A DNA stretch of 64,000 nt from Pseudovibrio zosterae (GCF_033843645.1 NZ_JAWXVZ010000008.1:184313-248312), one strand, 5' to 3'. Counted from the stretch's first letter, positions 8,132 to 17,610 are shown. The notes: a model not told the origin generated them from the letters alone. A program made the numbers and translations.

Positions 8132-9325
8132 ATGAGTACCATGCCCATCGCAATAAGCGGTGCTGGCGTTGCAGGAATGAGTACAGCCCTGCATCTGGCA
8201 AAAAAGGGACATGAAGTCCATCTGTTCGAGGCCGCTGCAGAACTTTCTGAGGTGGGCGCAGGCCTCCAGCTTTCCGCAAATGCATTGCGCTGCCTTGAGC
8301 CCCTGGGCTTGCTCCCAGCATTGAAGGCTGTTGCCACCGCACCCCTCAGCATCGAGATGGCGAATGGGCGCGCTGGCAGCAAGCTGACAAGCATTCCTCT
8401 GGGCACGCATGCTGAGGAAAAGTACGGCCTGCCTTATCTGGTAATTCATCGGGCTGATCTTCAAAATGTTCTCAAAGAGGCCATTTGGGCAGAACCGAAC
8501 ATAACTCTGCATTTGGGATGTCGCATCCAGAATGCCGTTCAACACGAAGACGGCGTTTCCCTGGAAGGTGGCCTTTGCGGAAGGCAGCTTGAGACAAGAT
8601 ATGCCTGTTTGATCGCAGCTGACGGCGTGTGGTCGAAGATCCGCAAAAACGCCCTGAACCTGCCACCCGCAGAGTTCAGTGGTCGCGTAGCATACCGAAC
8701 CACTGTGCCGATCGAAGGCGTTCCGGAGCATATGCGCAACACGACGGGCCTCTGGATGGGTAACAAGAGCCATCTGGTGCACTACCCTGTCCACAATGGC
8801 AGTATGCTCAACATCGTTGCCATCCGCCGTGAGGACTGGCACGAGGAGCACTGGGCTTACACGGCCTCCACGCTTGAGCTTCGCAAGGCCTTTGAAGACT
8901 GGCAAGACGAGCCGCGGCAAATCCTTGAGCTCAGCGAAAACTGGACACGTTGGGCATTGTGCGGCCTGCGCCCTGACGGCCCCTGGCACAAAGGCCAAAT
9001 CGCTCTGATCGGCGATGCAGCCCACGCCATGCTGCCTTTCATGGCTCAGGGGGCAGCAATGGGCATTGAGGATGCCTACATACTCTCGTCGGCTATCGAA
9101 AAGCTTGGAACGACCTCCGAAGCATTTGCAGCCTATGAGAAAGCGCGCAAACCGCGAGTCGCGCGCGTTGTTCGACAAGCAATAAACAACGAACGCATCT
9201 ACCACTTGCCTATGCCGGGTTATTTTGCACGCGACATGGTACTGAAAACCAGCTCTCCTGAAAGCTTGCTGGCAAAGTTTGACTGGATATACGGCTGGAA
9301 GCCGGAAGATGATGCGCTAAACTAA
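8132..9325 (+). CDS. FAD-dependent monooxygenase (salicylate hydroxylase-like)
   Basis: This 397-residue class A flavoprotein monooxygenase carries the Rossmann motif GAGVAG (10-15), a DG motif in IAADGVWS and the GD motif in LIGDAAHAM followed by QGAAMGIEDA. The family uses NAD(P)H and O2 to hydroxylate an aromatic ring; close relatives include salicylate hydroxylase and 3-hydroxybenzoate 6-hydroxylase. No ring-cleavage or aromatic-transport genes are near, so the substrate cannot be named. The next gene, a CinA-type protein, starts 48 bases on. Confidence 0.88.
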   Translation: MSTMPIAISGAGVAGMSTALHLAKKGHEVHLFEAAAELSEVGAGLQLSANALRCLEPLGLLPALKAVATAPLSIEMANGRAGSKLTSIPLGTHAEEKYGLPYLVIHRADLQNVLKEAIWAEPNITLHLGCRIQNAVQHEDGVSLEGGLCGRQLETRYACLIAADGVWSKIRKNALNLPPAEFSGRVAYRTTVPIEGVPEHMRNTTGLWMGNKSHLVHYPVHNGSMLNIVAIRREDWHEEHWAYTASTLELRKAFEDWQDEPRQILELSENWTRWALCGLRPDGPWHKGQIALIGDAAHAMLPFMAQGAAMGIEDAYILSSAIEKLGTTSEAFAAYEKARKPRVARVVRQAINNERIYHLPMPGYFARDMVLKTSSPESLLAKFDWIYGWKPEDDALN

Positions 9326-9372
9326 CTAGGGAATCTCGGGCCACCAGCCCAAACCTTCATTAGGCGGATCAT

Positions 9373-10122
9373 ATGAGCGAACAAGAAAAGAAGCCGGTCA
9401 CTGCCGGCTTTGTCGTTGTGGGGGATGAAATCCTTTCGGGGCGAACCAAGGACAAGAACATTGGCTACCTGGCTGATTTTCTGACAGAGATCGGCATTGA
9501 CTTGTCCGAAGTGCGCATCGTTCCAGACAAGCAGGAAATGATCGTTGAAGCGGTGAACACCCTTCGAGCCAGATACACCTATGTGTTCACTTCAGGCGGC
9601 ATTGGACCAACCCACGACGACATCACGGCCGATGCGATCGCAGCTGCCTTTGGGGTGCCTATTGATAAGGATCCGCGGGCGATGGCGATCCTAGAAGCCC
9701 ACTACCCTCCCGGTGAGTTCACGCCAGCTCGACAGCGCATGGCACGCATTCCAGAAGGGGCCGATCTGATTGAAAACAGCGCCTCAGCCGCTCCCGGCTT
9801 CCGTTTGGGCAATGTTCACGTTATGGCAGGCGTACCTTACATCATGCAAACCATGCTTGACTCCATCGCACCGACTCTCGAAGGCGGGGATAAGATGCAC
9901 TCGCAATCAATTGATGTGCCTTTGCCCGAGAGCAGAATTGCGGAAAAGCTCGCCATTGTTCAGGAAAACCACCCGAAATCCTCAATTGGGTCCTATCCGA
10001 AGGCAAAAGATGGCGTTTTCACCACACAAATTGTTGTCAGGTCCCGCAGTCTTGATGTACTTCGTGATGCCACATCAGCTGTCGAGGCTCTGGTCGCGGC
10101 AGCATTAGGCAAGTCGATCTGA
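9373..10122 (+). CDS. Molybdopterin-binding / competence-damage inducible protein A N-terminal domain protein
   Basis: The 249-residue protein consists of the MoaB/Mog-like (MoCF) domain found at the N-terminus of CinA: VVGDEILSGRTKD (16-28), FTSGGIGPTHDD and MAGVP are diagnostic. The nicotinamide-nucleotide amidase domain of full CinA is absent, as is usual in alphaproteobacteria. Biochemical role is uncertain; related proteins hydrolyse ADP-ribose or FAD-type pyrophosphates. The start is ATG 9373. It ends 10 bases before the gpt start, so they are probably co-transcribed. Confidence 0.88.
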   Translation: MSEQEKKPVTAGFVVVGDEILSGRTKDKNIGYLADFLTEIGIDLSEVRIVPDKQEMIVEAVNTLRARYTYVFTSGGIGPTHDDITADAIAAAFGVPIDKDPRAMAILEAHYPPGEFTPARQRMARIPEGADLIENSASAAPGFRLGNVHVMAGVPYIMQTMLDSIAPTLEGGDKMHSQSIDVPLPESRIAEKLAIVQENHPKSSIGSYPKAKDGVFTTQIVVRSRSLDVLRDATSAVEALVAAALGKSI

Positions 10123-10132
10123 GAGATAAGAA

Positions 10133-10630
10133 ATGGACAGCACTCAACCTAAGGCCTTCCCTGTATCGTGGGACCAGTTTCACCGCGATTGTCGTGCTCT
10201 GGCGTGGCGCCTGGCTGACAAAGGCGATTTCAAAGCAATCGTCTGCATCACCCGTGGCGGCCTTGTACCAGCAGGTATCATCGCGCGCGAACTGGGGGTC
10301 CGGACCATCGAGACCGTTTGCATCGCCTCCTACCACGATTACGACGATCAGGGCGATCTGAAGGTAATCAAGGCAATCGATCCAAAGGTCATCGGCAACG
10401 ATGGCGAAGGCGTGCTGATCATTGACGATCTAGTTGACACCGGCAAAACCGCACGGGTTGTCCGCGAGATGCTGCCAAAGGCCCACCTCGCTACCGTTTA
10501 CGCCAAGCCTGAGGGCCGCAAGATGGCAGATACCATCGTGACAGAGCTCTCACAGGACACTTGGGTTTATTTCCCATGGGATATGGGTTGGCAGTTCCAG
10601 CCGCCAATCTCAAAAGACACCGCAGGCTAA
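10133..10630 (+). CDS. gpt: Xanthine phosphoribosyltransferase
   Basis: This salvage enzyme converts xanthine (and guanine) plus PRPP to XMP/GMP. The 165-residue sequence has CITRGGLVPAGI (nucleotide-binding loop) and the PRPP motif VLIIDDLVDTGKT, and ends with the base-recognition segment WDMGWQFQPP, as in E. coli Gpt. The length is normal for the family. It is the last gene of the plus-strand run that includes the CinA-type gene and is closed by a terminator. Confidence 0.94.
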   Translation: MDSTQPKAFPVSWDQFHRDCRALAWRLADKGDFKAIVCITRGGLVPAGIIARELGVRTIETVCIASYHDYDDQGDLKVIKAIDPKVIGNDGEGVLIIDDLVDTGKTARVVREMLPKAHLATVYAKPEGRKMADTIVTELSQDTWVYFPWDMGWQFQPPISKDTAG

Positions 10631-10651
10631 CAACCTGCGACAAGGGTCTTC

Positions 10652-10684
10652 AAAAAGGCGTCCGTAGCGGCGCCTTTTTTCTTT
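10652..10684 (+). terminator. Terminator after gpt
   Basis: An AAAAAGGCG/CGCCTTTTTT stem with a 10-base loop, followed by more T, begins 22 bases after the gpt stop codon. Confidence 0.85.
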
Positions 10685-10708
10685 TGCAATGAACCCGGGC
10701 TGGAAACG

Positions 10709-11260
10709 TCACGGCCTCATGCCACCCGCCTCGATGACGTGCCAGCGTGACAAGGATGTATCCGCAACATCGCAATACTCCATGTAAAGGCTGCGCCACT
10801 TGTGGTCAGGCGAAAATGTGGTGTGGGAGTCATCGCCTGCGACCATGCACAGGTTGGTATTCTTGAGCTGCACTTGCTGCTGGTCGTTGAACTCGAAATG
10901 CTGAAACGGCTTGGCAATCAGAAAAGGTTCGCGTGCGTCGCACACCTTGAGCATCAAGGCATTGCCGGAAAGCGCCGTGCCATTGTTGCCCATCACCGTG
11001 ACGCAACCACCATAGGTCGGAAAGTAAAGCGTCCCATCCTCCCGAAACTCAATAACCTCATCGTGATAGACCTGAGGCCCTTTGCAGTTGTGAGCTGTCA
11101 ACGGCATGTCGAAGCGAACGTGCTCCCCACTGCCAACCACATCAATGCAGTAGCCATCGTTTGGCCGATCAAGCTTGTCAATCAGCTGGAGATACTGGGG
11201 TGTTTCGGCGAAGCTCTGTGTGCTCGCAAACAATAGGCAAAAGCTCAAAATCTTCTTCAT
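10709..11260 (-). CDS. Secreted ricin-type beta-trefoil-like protein
   Basis: The 183-residue precursor has a clean signal peptide (MKKILSFCLLFASTQSFA, cleavage before ETPQ). The mature part has spaced Cys and short aromatic repeats (GYCIDVVG, HNCKGPQVYH, GGCVTVMG, LKVCD, NLCMVAGDD, MEYCDV) of the kind seen in ricin-B lectin trefoils, which bind carbohydrate. The assignment to a trefoil fold is moderate; canonical QxW motifs are poorly kept. It stands alone, convergent with gpt, with about 130 bases to sfsA. It may bind cell-wall or algal polysaccharide, but this is inference. Confidence 0.6.
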   Translation of the reverse strand: MKKILSFCLLFASTQSFAETPQYLQLIDKLDRPNDGYCIDVVGSGEHVRFDMPLTAHNCKGPQVYHDEVIEFREDGTLYFPTYGGCVTVMGNNGTALSGNALMLKVCDAREPFLIAKPFQHFEFNDQQQVQLKNTNLCMVAGDDSHTTFSPDHKWRSLYMEYCDVADTSLSRWHVIEAGGMRP

Positions 11261-11390
11261 GGGGCGTCTTCCCTAGCGATTGACGGGGTAGCGCCTTTTG
11301 CTGTTCTTGAAACAAAAGGCCGACCACAACATGCCCGTCAATTAGCTGCGCCCCGTCAAAAGACAAGTGACTTGAAAGCAGACGGTGTGT

Positions 11391-12092
11391 TCACACGACT
11401 TCAGCAAGACCGGTGACCTTGATCTCGTCCTCAGACAGAGCACAGGTCAGCGCATAGAGTTCTACGCCTGCCGCCCGCGCACGCTCGAAAGCTTCGGCGT
11501 ACTTTGGGTCTATGTCGGAGGCAATAGAGACCCGGCGACAATCATCGCGCTGAATGAGGAAGACCATGGCTGAGCGATGGCCTTCAGCCACCATTTCACA
11601 AAGTTCATCGAGGTGTTTTGCGCCACGTGCGGTAACTGCGTCTGGAAACTCAGCAAGTCCCTTTTCCCGAGAAAGGGTCACGTTCTTTACCTCAACGTAC
11701 GTCTTCTTGCCCCCCTCACCTTCGAGCAGAATATCGATCCGCGAGTTCTTGCCGTATTTCACTTCCCGGCGCAGGGTGTCAAAGCCGGAAAGCGCTGGGA
11801 TGATGCCCGCTTTGATTGCTTCTTCAACCAGCCCATTGGGCCGGGAAGTATTGATACCAACCATGGCGCCATCGATTTCCAGAAGCTCCCAAGAGAATTT
11901 CAGCTTTCGCTTCGGGTTGTCCGAAGGTGTCAGCCATACCCGAATGCCTTCTCTGGTCAAACCCATCATGGAGCCCGAGTTAGCGCAATGGGCCGTCACG
12001 ACCTCACCAGTGCCATCCAACTGGATGTCTGAGAGAAAACGCTTGTAGCGCTTGATCAGGCGCCCGGTTACGAGCGGAACCTCGAACTTCAT
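11391..12092 (-). CDS. sfsA: DNA/RNA nuclease SfsA
   Basis: The 233-residue protein matches SfsA across its full length: an N-terminal OB-like part (VTGRLIKRYKRFLSDI), the HCANSGSMMGL motif and a restriction-endonuclease-like C-terminal domain with EVKNVTL and FPDAVTARG. E. coli SfsA was first described as a sugar-fermentation stimulator and is regarded as a nuclease of the PD-(D/E)XK type. ATG 12092 follows GGAG. It lies 25 bases downstream of a trkH gene on the same strand and may be read from it. In many Hyphomicrobiales I recall sfsA close to map and radC; here they are 11 kb apart. Confidence 0.92.
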   Translation of the reverse strand: MKFEVPLVTGRLIKRYKRFLSDIQLDGTGEVVTAHCANSGSMMGLTREGIRVWLTPSDNPKRKLKFSWELLEIDGAMVGINTSRPNGLVEEAIKAGIIPALSGFDTLRREVKYGKNSRIDILLEGEGGKKTYVEVKNVTLSREKGLAEFPDAVTARGAKHLDELCEMVAEGHRSAMVFLIQRDDCRRVSIASDIDPKYAEAFERARAAGVELYALTCALSEDEIKVTGLAEVV

Positions 12093-12117
12093 GGAAAAGC
12101 TCCAAATCGATTGATTG

Positions 12118-13563
12118 TTACTTGGACCAGAAATCCGGGTCCAGAAGGATCAGAACTGTAAACAGCTCAAGGCGCCCCAGCAGCATGGCTGCGCTCAGAA
12201 TCCACTTCACAGCGTCAGGAAGTGGGCCAAACGTCCCAGAAGGGCCAATGACCGGACCAAGCCCTGGCCCAACGTTACCCACGCTCGTTGCCGCAGCAGA
12301 AACGGCAGTCACAAGATCCAGATGGAACGTGGAGAGGATCAAGGTCAGCAATCCGACTGTCCCAAGATACACGACAAGGAAAGCCAAAACCGAGAAGGTG
12401 AGCTCCGGTGTCAGGCGGGTGTTGCCATAGCTTTCGGAAATGACCCGGTTTGGGCGCACCATGCGGCGCATATGTGCCTTCACGGTGCCAAAAAAGACCA
12501 AGAAGCGAAACACCTTGATGCCGCCGGTAGTAGACCCCGTACAACCGCCAACGAACTTCAGCAACAACGCAAGGCCTATGACTGGCGCACCCCAAGCGGT
12601 GTAATCACCCATGGCATAACCCGTCCCCGTGACAACGGAAACCACATTGAAGGTTGCCTGAAGAAGCGCATCGCTGAAGGCAACTGTCCCGCTCACCCCC
12701 AGATAAATGGTAAGCGCCAGCGCGATGAAAAGAAGAAAATATAGGAAGGCCCGCACCTGAGGATCGCGCCACAACAGCATCGGTTTGCCGCGAAACGCCT
12801 GAATCACCAATACGAACGGAAGCGAGCCCACAATCATGAAGAACACTGCGATCCATCCGGTCATTGGGTTCTCAAAATAACCGAATGAGGCGTCATGGGT
12901 CGAAAAGCCGCCAGTGGAGACCGTGGTCAGCGAATGGTTGAACGCATCAAACATGGTCATACCGGAAGCCCAGTAAAGAATGATGCACAAGCAGGTAAGG
13001 AACAGATAGGTCAAGCCGATATAGCGGATCAACTCCACCGAACGGCCAACGATCTTCTCGCTTTGGTCAGAGCTCTCGGTCTGGAACAGTTGCATACCAC
13101 CAATGCGCAGGAACGGCAGAAGCACGATTGCCATAACGACGATACCAACGCCGCCCATCCACTGCATCAAGGACCGCCAGACCAAAAGGCCGGGAGGCAA
13201 GCCATCCAGCCCCGACAACACCGTAGAACCGGTAGTGGTGAAGCCTGAAACCGCCTCGAAAGCTGCATCCACATAGGCAATGCCAAGCCAGAGAAACGGG
13301 ATCGCGCCGAATGCCGGAATGGTAACCCAAGCCAAGGTCGTGAGGATGAAAGTCTGCCGCGTGTCGAGCCCTTCCTCCAACGCATTGCCCATGGCCACGA
13401 CGAGCAGCAAGCCGACCAAGCCAACAATAAGCGCGGACATGACAAAGGCTTGCCAGTCAGCGTTACGCGCAGCAACATCAACGATCGCTGGGATCAGCAT
13501 GGCGGACGCGAGGCCTACATAAAGATGGCCCAGAACGCTTAAGACAGGTCGAATTGAAATCAC
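12118..13563 (-). CDS. trkH: TrkH-family potassium uptake channel (copy 1)
   Basis: TrkH is the ion-conducting membrane subunit of the Trk K+ uptake system, normally gated by cytosolic TrkA. The 481-residue protein has the four pore loops of the superfamily, with selectivity-filter turns at FTTTGSTVL, STGGFSTHD, TGTGYAMGD and VGNVGPGLG. The translation starts with GTG 13563 (reads MISIRPVL). No trkA lies in the window. It is about 60 percent identical by eye to the next upstream copy and clearly a tandem paralogue. Confidence 0.93.
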   Translation of the reverse strand: MISIRPVLSVLGHLYVGLASAMLIPAIVDVAARNADWQAFVMSALIVGLVGLLLVVAMGNALEEGLDTRQTFILTTLAWVTIPAFGAIPFLWLGIAYVDAAFEAVSGFTTTGSTVLSGLDGLPPGLLVWRSLMQWMGGVGIVVMAIVLLPFLRIGGMQLFQTESSDQSEKIVGRSVELIRYIGLTYLFLTCLCIILYWASGMTMFDAFNHSLTTVSTGGFSTHDASFGYFENPMTGWIAVFFMIVGSLPFVLVIQAFRGKPMLLWRDPQVRAFLYFLLFIALALTIYLGVSGTVAFSDALLQATFNVVSVVTGTGYAMGDYTAWGAPVIGLALLLKFVGGCTGSTTGGIKVFRFLVFFGTVKAHMRRMVRPNRVISESYGNTRLTPELTFSVLAFLVVYLGTVGLLTLILSTFHLDLVTAVSAAATSVGNVGPGLGPVIGPSGTFGPLPDAVKWILSAAMLLGRLELFTVLILLDPDFWSK

Positions 13564-13743
13564 GGCCTAAACTCTGATCAGCGACCGGCGCTGTTTCTAT
13601 GGAATTCCCCTAGGACTTGGCAAAATAGGCTGACTAACGGCTAAGCTGCAAGCCTTTACGGTCTTCGTGCTTAAGGAAGCTTCTGATCTCCACAGGAACC
13701 GGTGCCCCAAAAACAGAACGCCGAGGCCACTGATCGAAGAGCC

Positions 13744-15186
13744 TTACCGCCAGAACTCGGGATCAAAAAGGACGAGAACCGTAAACAGTTCGAGGCGCCC
13801 CAGCAGCATCGCAACGGAGAGCACGATCTTTGCGTTGTCCGGTAATGATGCAAAATTGCCAACAGGACCAACAACTTCGCCAAGTCCAGGACCAACATTG
13901 CTAACCGCCGTTGCCGCGGAGCTGAAGGAAGTCACCAAGTCCAGCCCCATTGCTGTAAGGATCACGGTGATCACCCCAACCGTAGCCATATAGACCACGA
14001 GGAACGCCAGAACCGAGAACGACAGATCAGGCGTGATCTTGGTATCGCCATAGCGCACCACGACAACTCGGTCCGGCCGAATTAGCTTTTTCATGTAAGC
14101 GCGAACGGTGCCGAAGAAGACGATGAACCGCAGCATTTTGATACCGCCGGAGGTGGACCCTGTACACGCGCCAAAAAAGGTGAAGGTCAGGATCAGGCCC
14201 ACCATCGGAGGCCCCCACGCAATATAGTCCCCCAAGCCAAAGCCTGTTGTTGTGATGATGGAAGTCACGACAAACAGCGAGCTGATAAACGCCTCTGTGA
14301 ACGCAACATGCTTGTCGATACCAAGATAAAGGCAGATACCGGCGCTGGATAGAAAGACTGTTCCAAGGAAAACGCGCACCTGCGGGTCTTCGAACAGCGC
14401 CCACGATCCCTGCCGCAAACTCTTGATCATCATTACAAATGGCAGGCCGGATGCCAGCATGAAAATGATGCAGACCAGAAGGGTGGAGTTATTGTCAAAA
14501 TAGGCGAAGGATTCATCGTGGGTGGAAAAGCCGCCAGAAGACAGGGTCGACATGGCGTGGTTGATCGCATCAAAGGCCGACATCCCAGAGATACGATAAA
14601 GCACCGCGCATAGCAGCGTAAGCGCTACATACACACCGCCGATCCAACGCACCAAATCGCTGGCCCGACTGACTACTTTTTCACTTCTGTCAGAGCTTTC
14701 AGCACGAAAAAGCTGCATCCCTCCAATCCGCAGAAGCGGCATCAACACGATGGCCATGACAATAATGCCAACGCCGCCAAACCAATGAGACAATGAGCGC
14801 CACAGCAGCAGTCCAGGCGGAAGCGTATCAAGTCCAGTAAGAACCGTAGAGCCTGTCGTGGTGAAACCGGAAATGGTCTCAAACGCAGCATCAACGTAGC
14901 CAATTCCGAGGCCAAGAAACGGCAAAGCGCCAAATGCAGGAATGGTGACCCAGGCTAGTGTCGTCAGCAAAAACACCTGCCGCACATCAAGCCGGTCATT
15001 CAATGACCCGCCTAGCGCTGCAACGAGCAAAACACCAATCATGCCGACGATCAGGCTCGACATGACGAAGGCCTGCCAATCAGGGTTTCGCGCGGCCACG
15101 TCTACTATGGCCGGCACCAGCATGACCAATGCCAAACCAACATAGAGATAGCCGAGTATGTTCAAAACCGGACGAAGTGGGATCAC
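13744..15186 (-). CDS. trkH: TrkH-family potassium uptake channel (copy 2)
   Basis: This 480-residue paralogue of the neighbouring TrkH has filter turns FTTTGSTVL, SSGGFSTHD, TTTGFGLGD and VSNVGPGLG. I place the start at GTG 15186, giving VIPLRPVLNILGYLYVG, because it aligns exactly with the GTG start of the other copy; a TTG four codons upstream is also open and neither has a strong ribosome site. The second and third filter turns differ between the copies (SSGG versus STGG, TTTGFG versus TGTGYA), which may give different affinity or gating. The two genes are 180 bases apart and on the same strand. Confidence 0.92.
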   Translation of the reverse strand: MIPLRPVLNILGYLYVGLALVMLVPAIVDVAARNPDWQAFVMSSLIVGMIGVLLVAALGGSLNDRLDVRQVFLLTTLAWVTIPAFGALPFLGLGIGYVDAAFETISGFTTTGSTVLTGLDTLPPGLLLWRSLSHWFGGVGIIVMAIVLMPLLRIGGMQLFRAESSDRSEKVVSRASDLVRWIGGVYVALTLLCAVLYRISGMSAFDAINHAMSTLSSGGFSTHDESFAYFDNNSTLLVCIIFMLASGLPFVMMIKSLRQGSWALFEDPQVRVFLGTVFLSSAGICLYLGIDKHVAFTEAFISSLFVVTSIITTTGFGLGDYIAWGPPMVGLILTFTFFGACTGSTSGGIKMLRFIVFFGTVRAYMKKLIRPDRVVVVRYGDTKITPDLSFSVLAFLVVYMATVGVITVILTAMGLDLVTSFSSAATAVSNVGPGLGEVVGPVGNFASLPDNAKIVLSVAMLLGRLELFTVLVLFDPEFWR

Positions 15187-16037
15187 GGTAACACTCAAAC
15201 ACTAAGCGGCGCGGCAAAAAGCAGCGCGCATTACACTGTTGGAATTAGAAGCGCTCAGCGATCGTCGGGATACGAATGCCCCACCCCGCTCCAATCGAAG
15301 AGCATTTTCTCGTGACCAATGCCAGATACTCCCCCTCAAAACCAGATCTTTTATTGAGCATGGGCCATGCATGGGACGCGGACCCGCGAAAGCACGTGCC
15401 GCGAGCAAGCCTGCCTTACTCGCAACGTAATTGCGCATACGTTGAAAGTTCCGGCTTATGGAACGCACGCTGATCGCCTTGAGTCACCTACGTCACCTAA
15501 CCGACTCGTGCGCTGCACCACCCTGTTGATGAGATAACCACAGCTATCCAAGACAGCTTCCCCGCACAAATATTAGACAAATGACTTACGGCATGGTGTC
15601 ACACCGGGTTTATACGCATATGCGCCCTAATGAGTATTCCTAGGTTATTTTTATACTTAAAACAGTTCAAAAATACGATGTATCTGCGACCATTAAGCCA
15701 CCTTAAAAACACTGGATTCTTGATTACCGATTATTGCAGCCGCAGAAACAGGCCACTTACCCTGTCTAGGATTTAGGTCAAAAGTCGAATGCCCTTTGGT
15801 CGCTCAAGGCCAACGCTAGGTGATCTGATATTCCTCACAGCAAGTTATACGTTTAAATACGTGCGGTTTTGTAAATTTAATACTTATTGCTCGAAGTCCC
15901 AGCACTAGCTAAAAAAGCGGCGAAATTTAATAGTCTGAGCGGAGTACCTTCCATTACTTCCAGCTCTCCTCAGATTGACTTTCAGGTCACGCACATGCGC
16001 CCTGAAACATTTCGGCTACAATGGAGACTGTGCTGAT
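15187..16037. other. Long AT-rich intergenic region between trkH copy 2 and DUF3360 gene
   Basis: These 851 bases hold no coding sequence I can support: short open frames at 15202-15468 (minus) lack ribosome sites and family resemblance. The interval from 15540 to 15960 is AT-rich, with stop codons in all frames, and must contain divergent promoters for trkH (minus) and the permease (plus). It includes short self-complementary stretches such as the one around 15845-15862 (TATACGTTTAAATACGT). It is one of the longest gene-free gaps in the window and could hide a regulatory RNA, but I see no recognisable one. Confidence 0.45.
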
Positions 16038-17558
16038 ATGCTTCAGCAGACAAAAGAAGACCAAGAAAAGTCTTATGGTGAGCTACATCGCCCTTCCAGC
16101 GAGTTTGCCACCCGGACTGAATATTTGGATCATGAACTGCAGATTATGAAGCCCCGTCGCTGGGCTTTGAACCTGCCATACCGCGACTTCCGCTTTGAGC
16201 TGGAAGACTTTGTACCAGCAATCGCAGGCACCATTGGCATCTCCGTGATGTACTCGGCTGTGATGACTGCCTGGGCAACGGGCCTCACCGAGAGGTGGGA
16301 TCACGTGAACCTTGGTGCCGAGTGGATCATTGAAGTGGTCCGCATCGAAATGCTGATCCCTGCTCTGCTGTTTTGTATCATTGGTTCAGGTTTTCTGAAC
16401 CCACGGGCAAACCTTGCGGGCAACCACGGCCCAATGATCCCGCTCATCGGCGTGATCGCGCTTGCAGGTGCTCACCCACTGGCGTTGGCCATTTTGCTCT
16501 GTGCGTTCGGTGTGCTGCTGAGTTACTTCAAGGGCGGTTCTCGCCTTGTGAACCTGACAAGTCAGGGTGTCGCGGGCGGTTTGCTTGTTTACTTGGGCTT
16601 CATGGGCGCCAAGGGACAGATCACATCGCTGTTCACCTGGGCAAGCGGCCTTCAGGCTGCACATGGCCTTGACTACAGCCTGGGCTATGTTGCTCTGGCC
16701 ATTCTTGCGCTGAACATCATCCTTTATGCGTTCCTCGCCAAGATTGGTAAGCGTTGGCTGGCCATTCCTGCGTGTTCAATCGCCGCTGTTGCTGTGGCGC
16801 TGGCACTGGGTGCAGGTGTTGACCTTCAGTTCACCACGGCTCCGGGCCTGCCAAACATGAACCCTTGGTACTGGTGGGGCTCTACGGAGACCGGCTGGCA
16901 GCTTGGTCTTCCAAACCTCAGCCACTTCATTGCATCTCTTCCATTTGCAATCCTGGCTGTTGCCATGTGGTCACCTGACTTCCTTGGTCACCGCATCTTC
17001 CAGGAGCTGAACTATCCAAAGAACACCGACCGCGTCCTGATGGATGTGGACGACACCATGACTTGCTGCTCCTTGCGCCAGTTCACAGGTACGTTCTTCG
17101 GCGGTGGTAACATCACTTCTTCCTGGGGCACCTACATGATCCCGGCCGCAATTGCGAAGCGTCCAATCCCTGCAGGCGCAATCCTGCTCGGCGCGCTCTG
17201 CATCATCGTGGCAACCCTGGGCTACCCAATGGATGTTGCTGTATGGCAGCCTGTGATGTCTTGTGCTCTGCTGGTTGGCGTGTTCCTGCCACTTCTTGAA
17301 GCTGGCCTTCAGATGGTTCGCGACAACAACGACACCAACGCAGCGGGTATTTGTATCTTCGCAGCATTTGTGACCAACCCAGTGCTTGCTTGGGCGCTGA
17401 CCATGTTGCTCGACAACAATGGCCTGATTGGTGACAAGGATCGTGCAGCGCGCTTGACCGTTGCTGACCGCATCATCATTCCAGGTGCAGCTGTAATCAT
17501 CTGTACTCTGGCAATGGCTGCTGTCGGCATGCTGCCAGGCATTCCTGCACTGCTCTGA
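16038..17558 (+). CDS. DUF3360 family membrane permease
   Basis: The 506-residue protein has a 70-residue polar N-terminus followed by about 11-12 hydrophobic segments to the C-terminus. It fits DUF3360 (PF11840), a SulP/uracil-permease-like transporter family better known from Vibrio and other marine bacteria; the GSGFLNPRANLAGNHGPM segment before the third to fourth helix resembles the half-helix substrate site of that fold. Substrate is unknown, probably an anion or organic acid. ATG 16038 has GGAG 11 bases upstream; an in-frame TTG at 15975 lacks a site. It is monocistronic, with its own terminator. Confidence 0.75.
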   Translation: MLQQTKEDQEKSYGELHRPSSEFATRTEYLDHELQIMKPRRWALNLPYRDFRFELEDFVPAIAGTIGISVMYSAVMTAWATGLTERWDHVNLGAEWIIEVVRIEMLIPALLFCIIGSGFLNPRANLAGNHGPMIPLIGVIALAGAHPLALAILLCAFGVLLSYFKGGSRLVNLTSQGVAGGLLVYLGFMGAKGQITSLFTWASGLQAAHGLDYSLGYVALAILALNIILYAFLAKIGKRWLAIPACSIAAVAVALALGAGVDLQFTTAPGLPNMNPWYWWGSTETGWQLGLPNLSHFIASLPFAILAVAMWSPDFLGHRIFQELNYPKNTDRVLMDVDDTMTCCSLRQFTGTFFGGGNITSSWGTYMIPAAIAKRPIPAGAILLGALCIIVATLGYPMDVAVWQPVMSCALLVGVFLPLLEAGLQMVRDNNDTNAAGICIFAAFVTNPVLAWALTMLLDNNGLIGDKDRAARLTVADRIIIPGAAVIICTLAMAAVGMLPGIPALL

Positions 17559-17578
17559 GGTCACTTACAGAACGATCG

Positions 17579-17610
17579 AAAAGCCCCGCCAAATGGTGGG
17601 GCTTTTTTTT
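17579..17610 (+). terminator. Terminator after DUF3360 gene
   Basis: A 10-bp stem AAGCCCCGCC/GGTGGGGCTT with loop AAAT and eight following T starts about 20 bases after the stop codon. Confidence 0.92.

Noticed and set aside
8102..9205. A 367-codon open frame on the minus strand opposite the FAD monooxygenase
   Set aside because: It is antisense to a clearly conserved enzyme; the translated product resembles no family and has no ribosome site.
15202..15468. A possible 88-codon minus-strand gene in the trkH/DUF3360 gap
   Set aside because: It lacks a ribosome site, conserved features and compatible composition.
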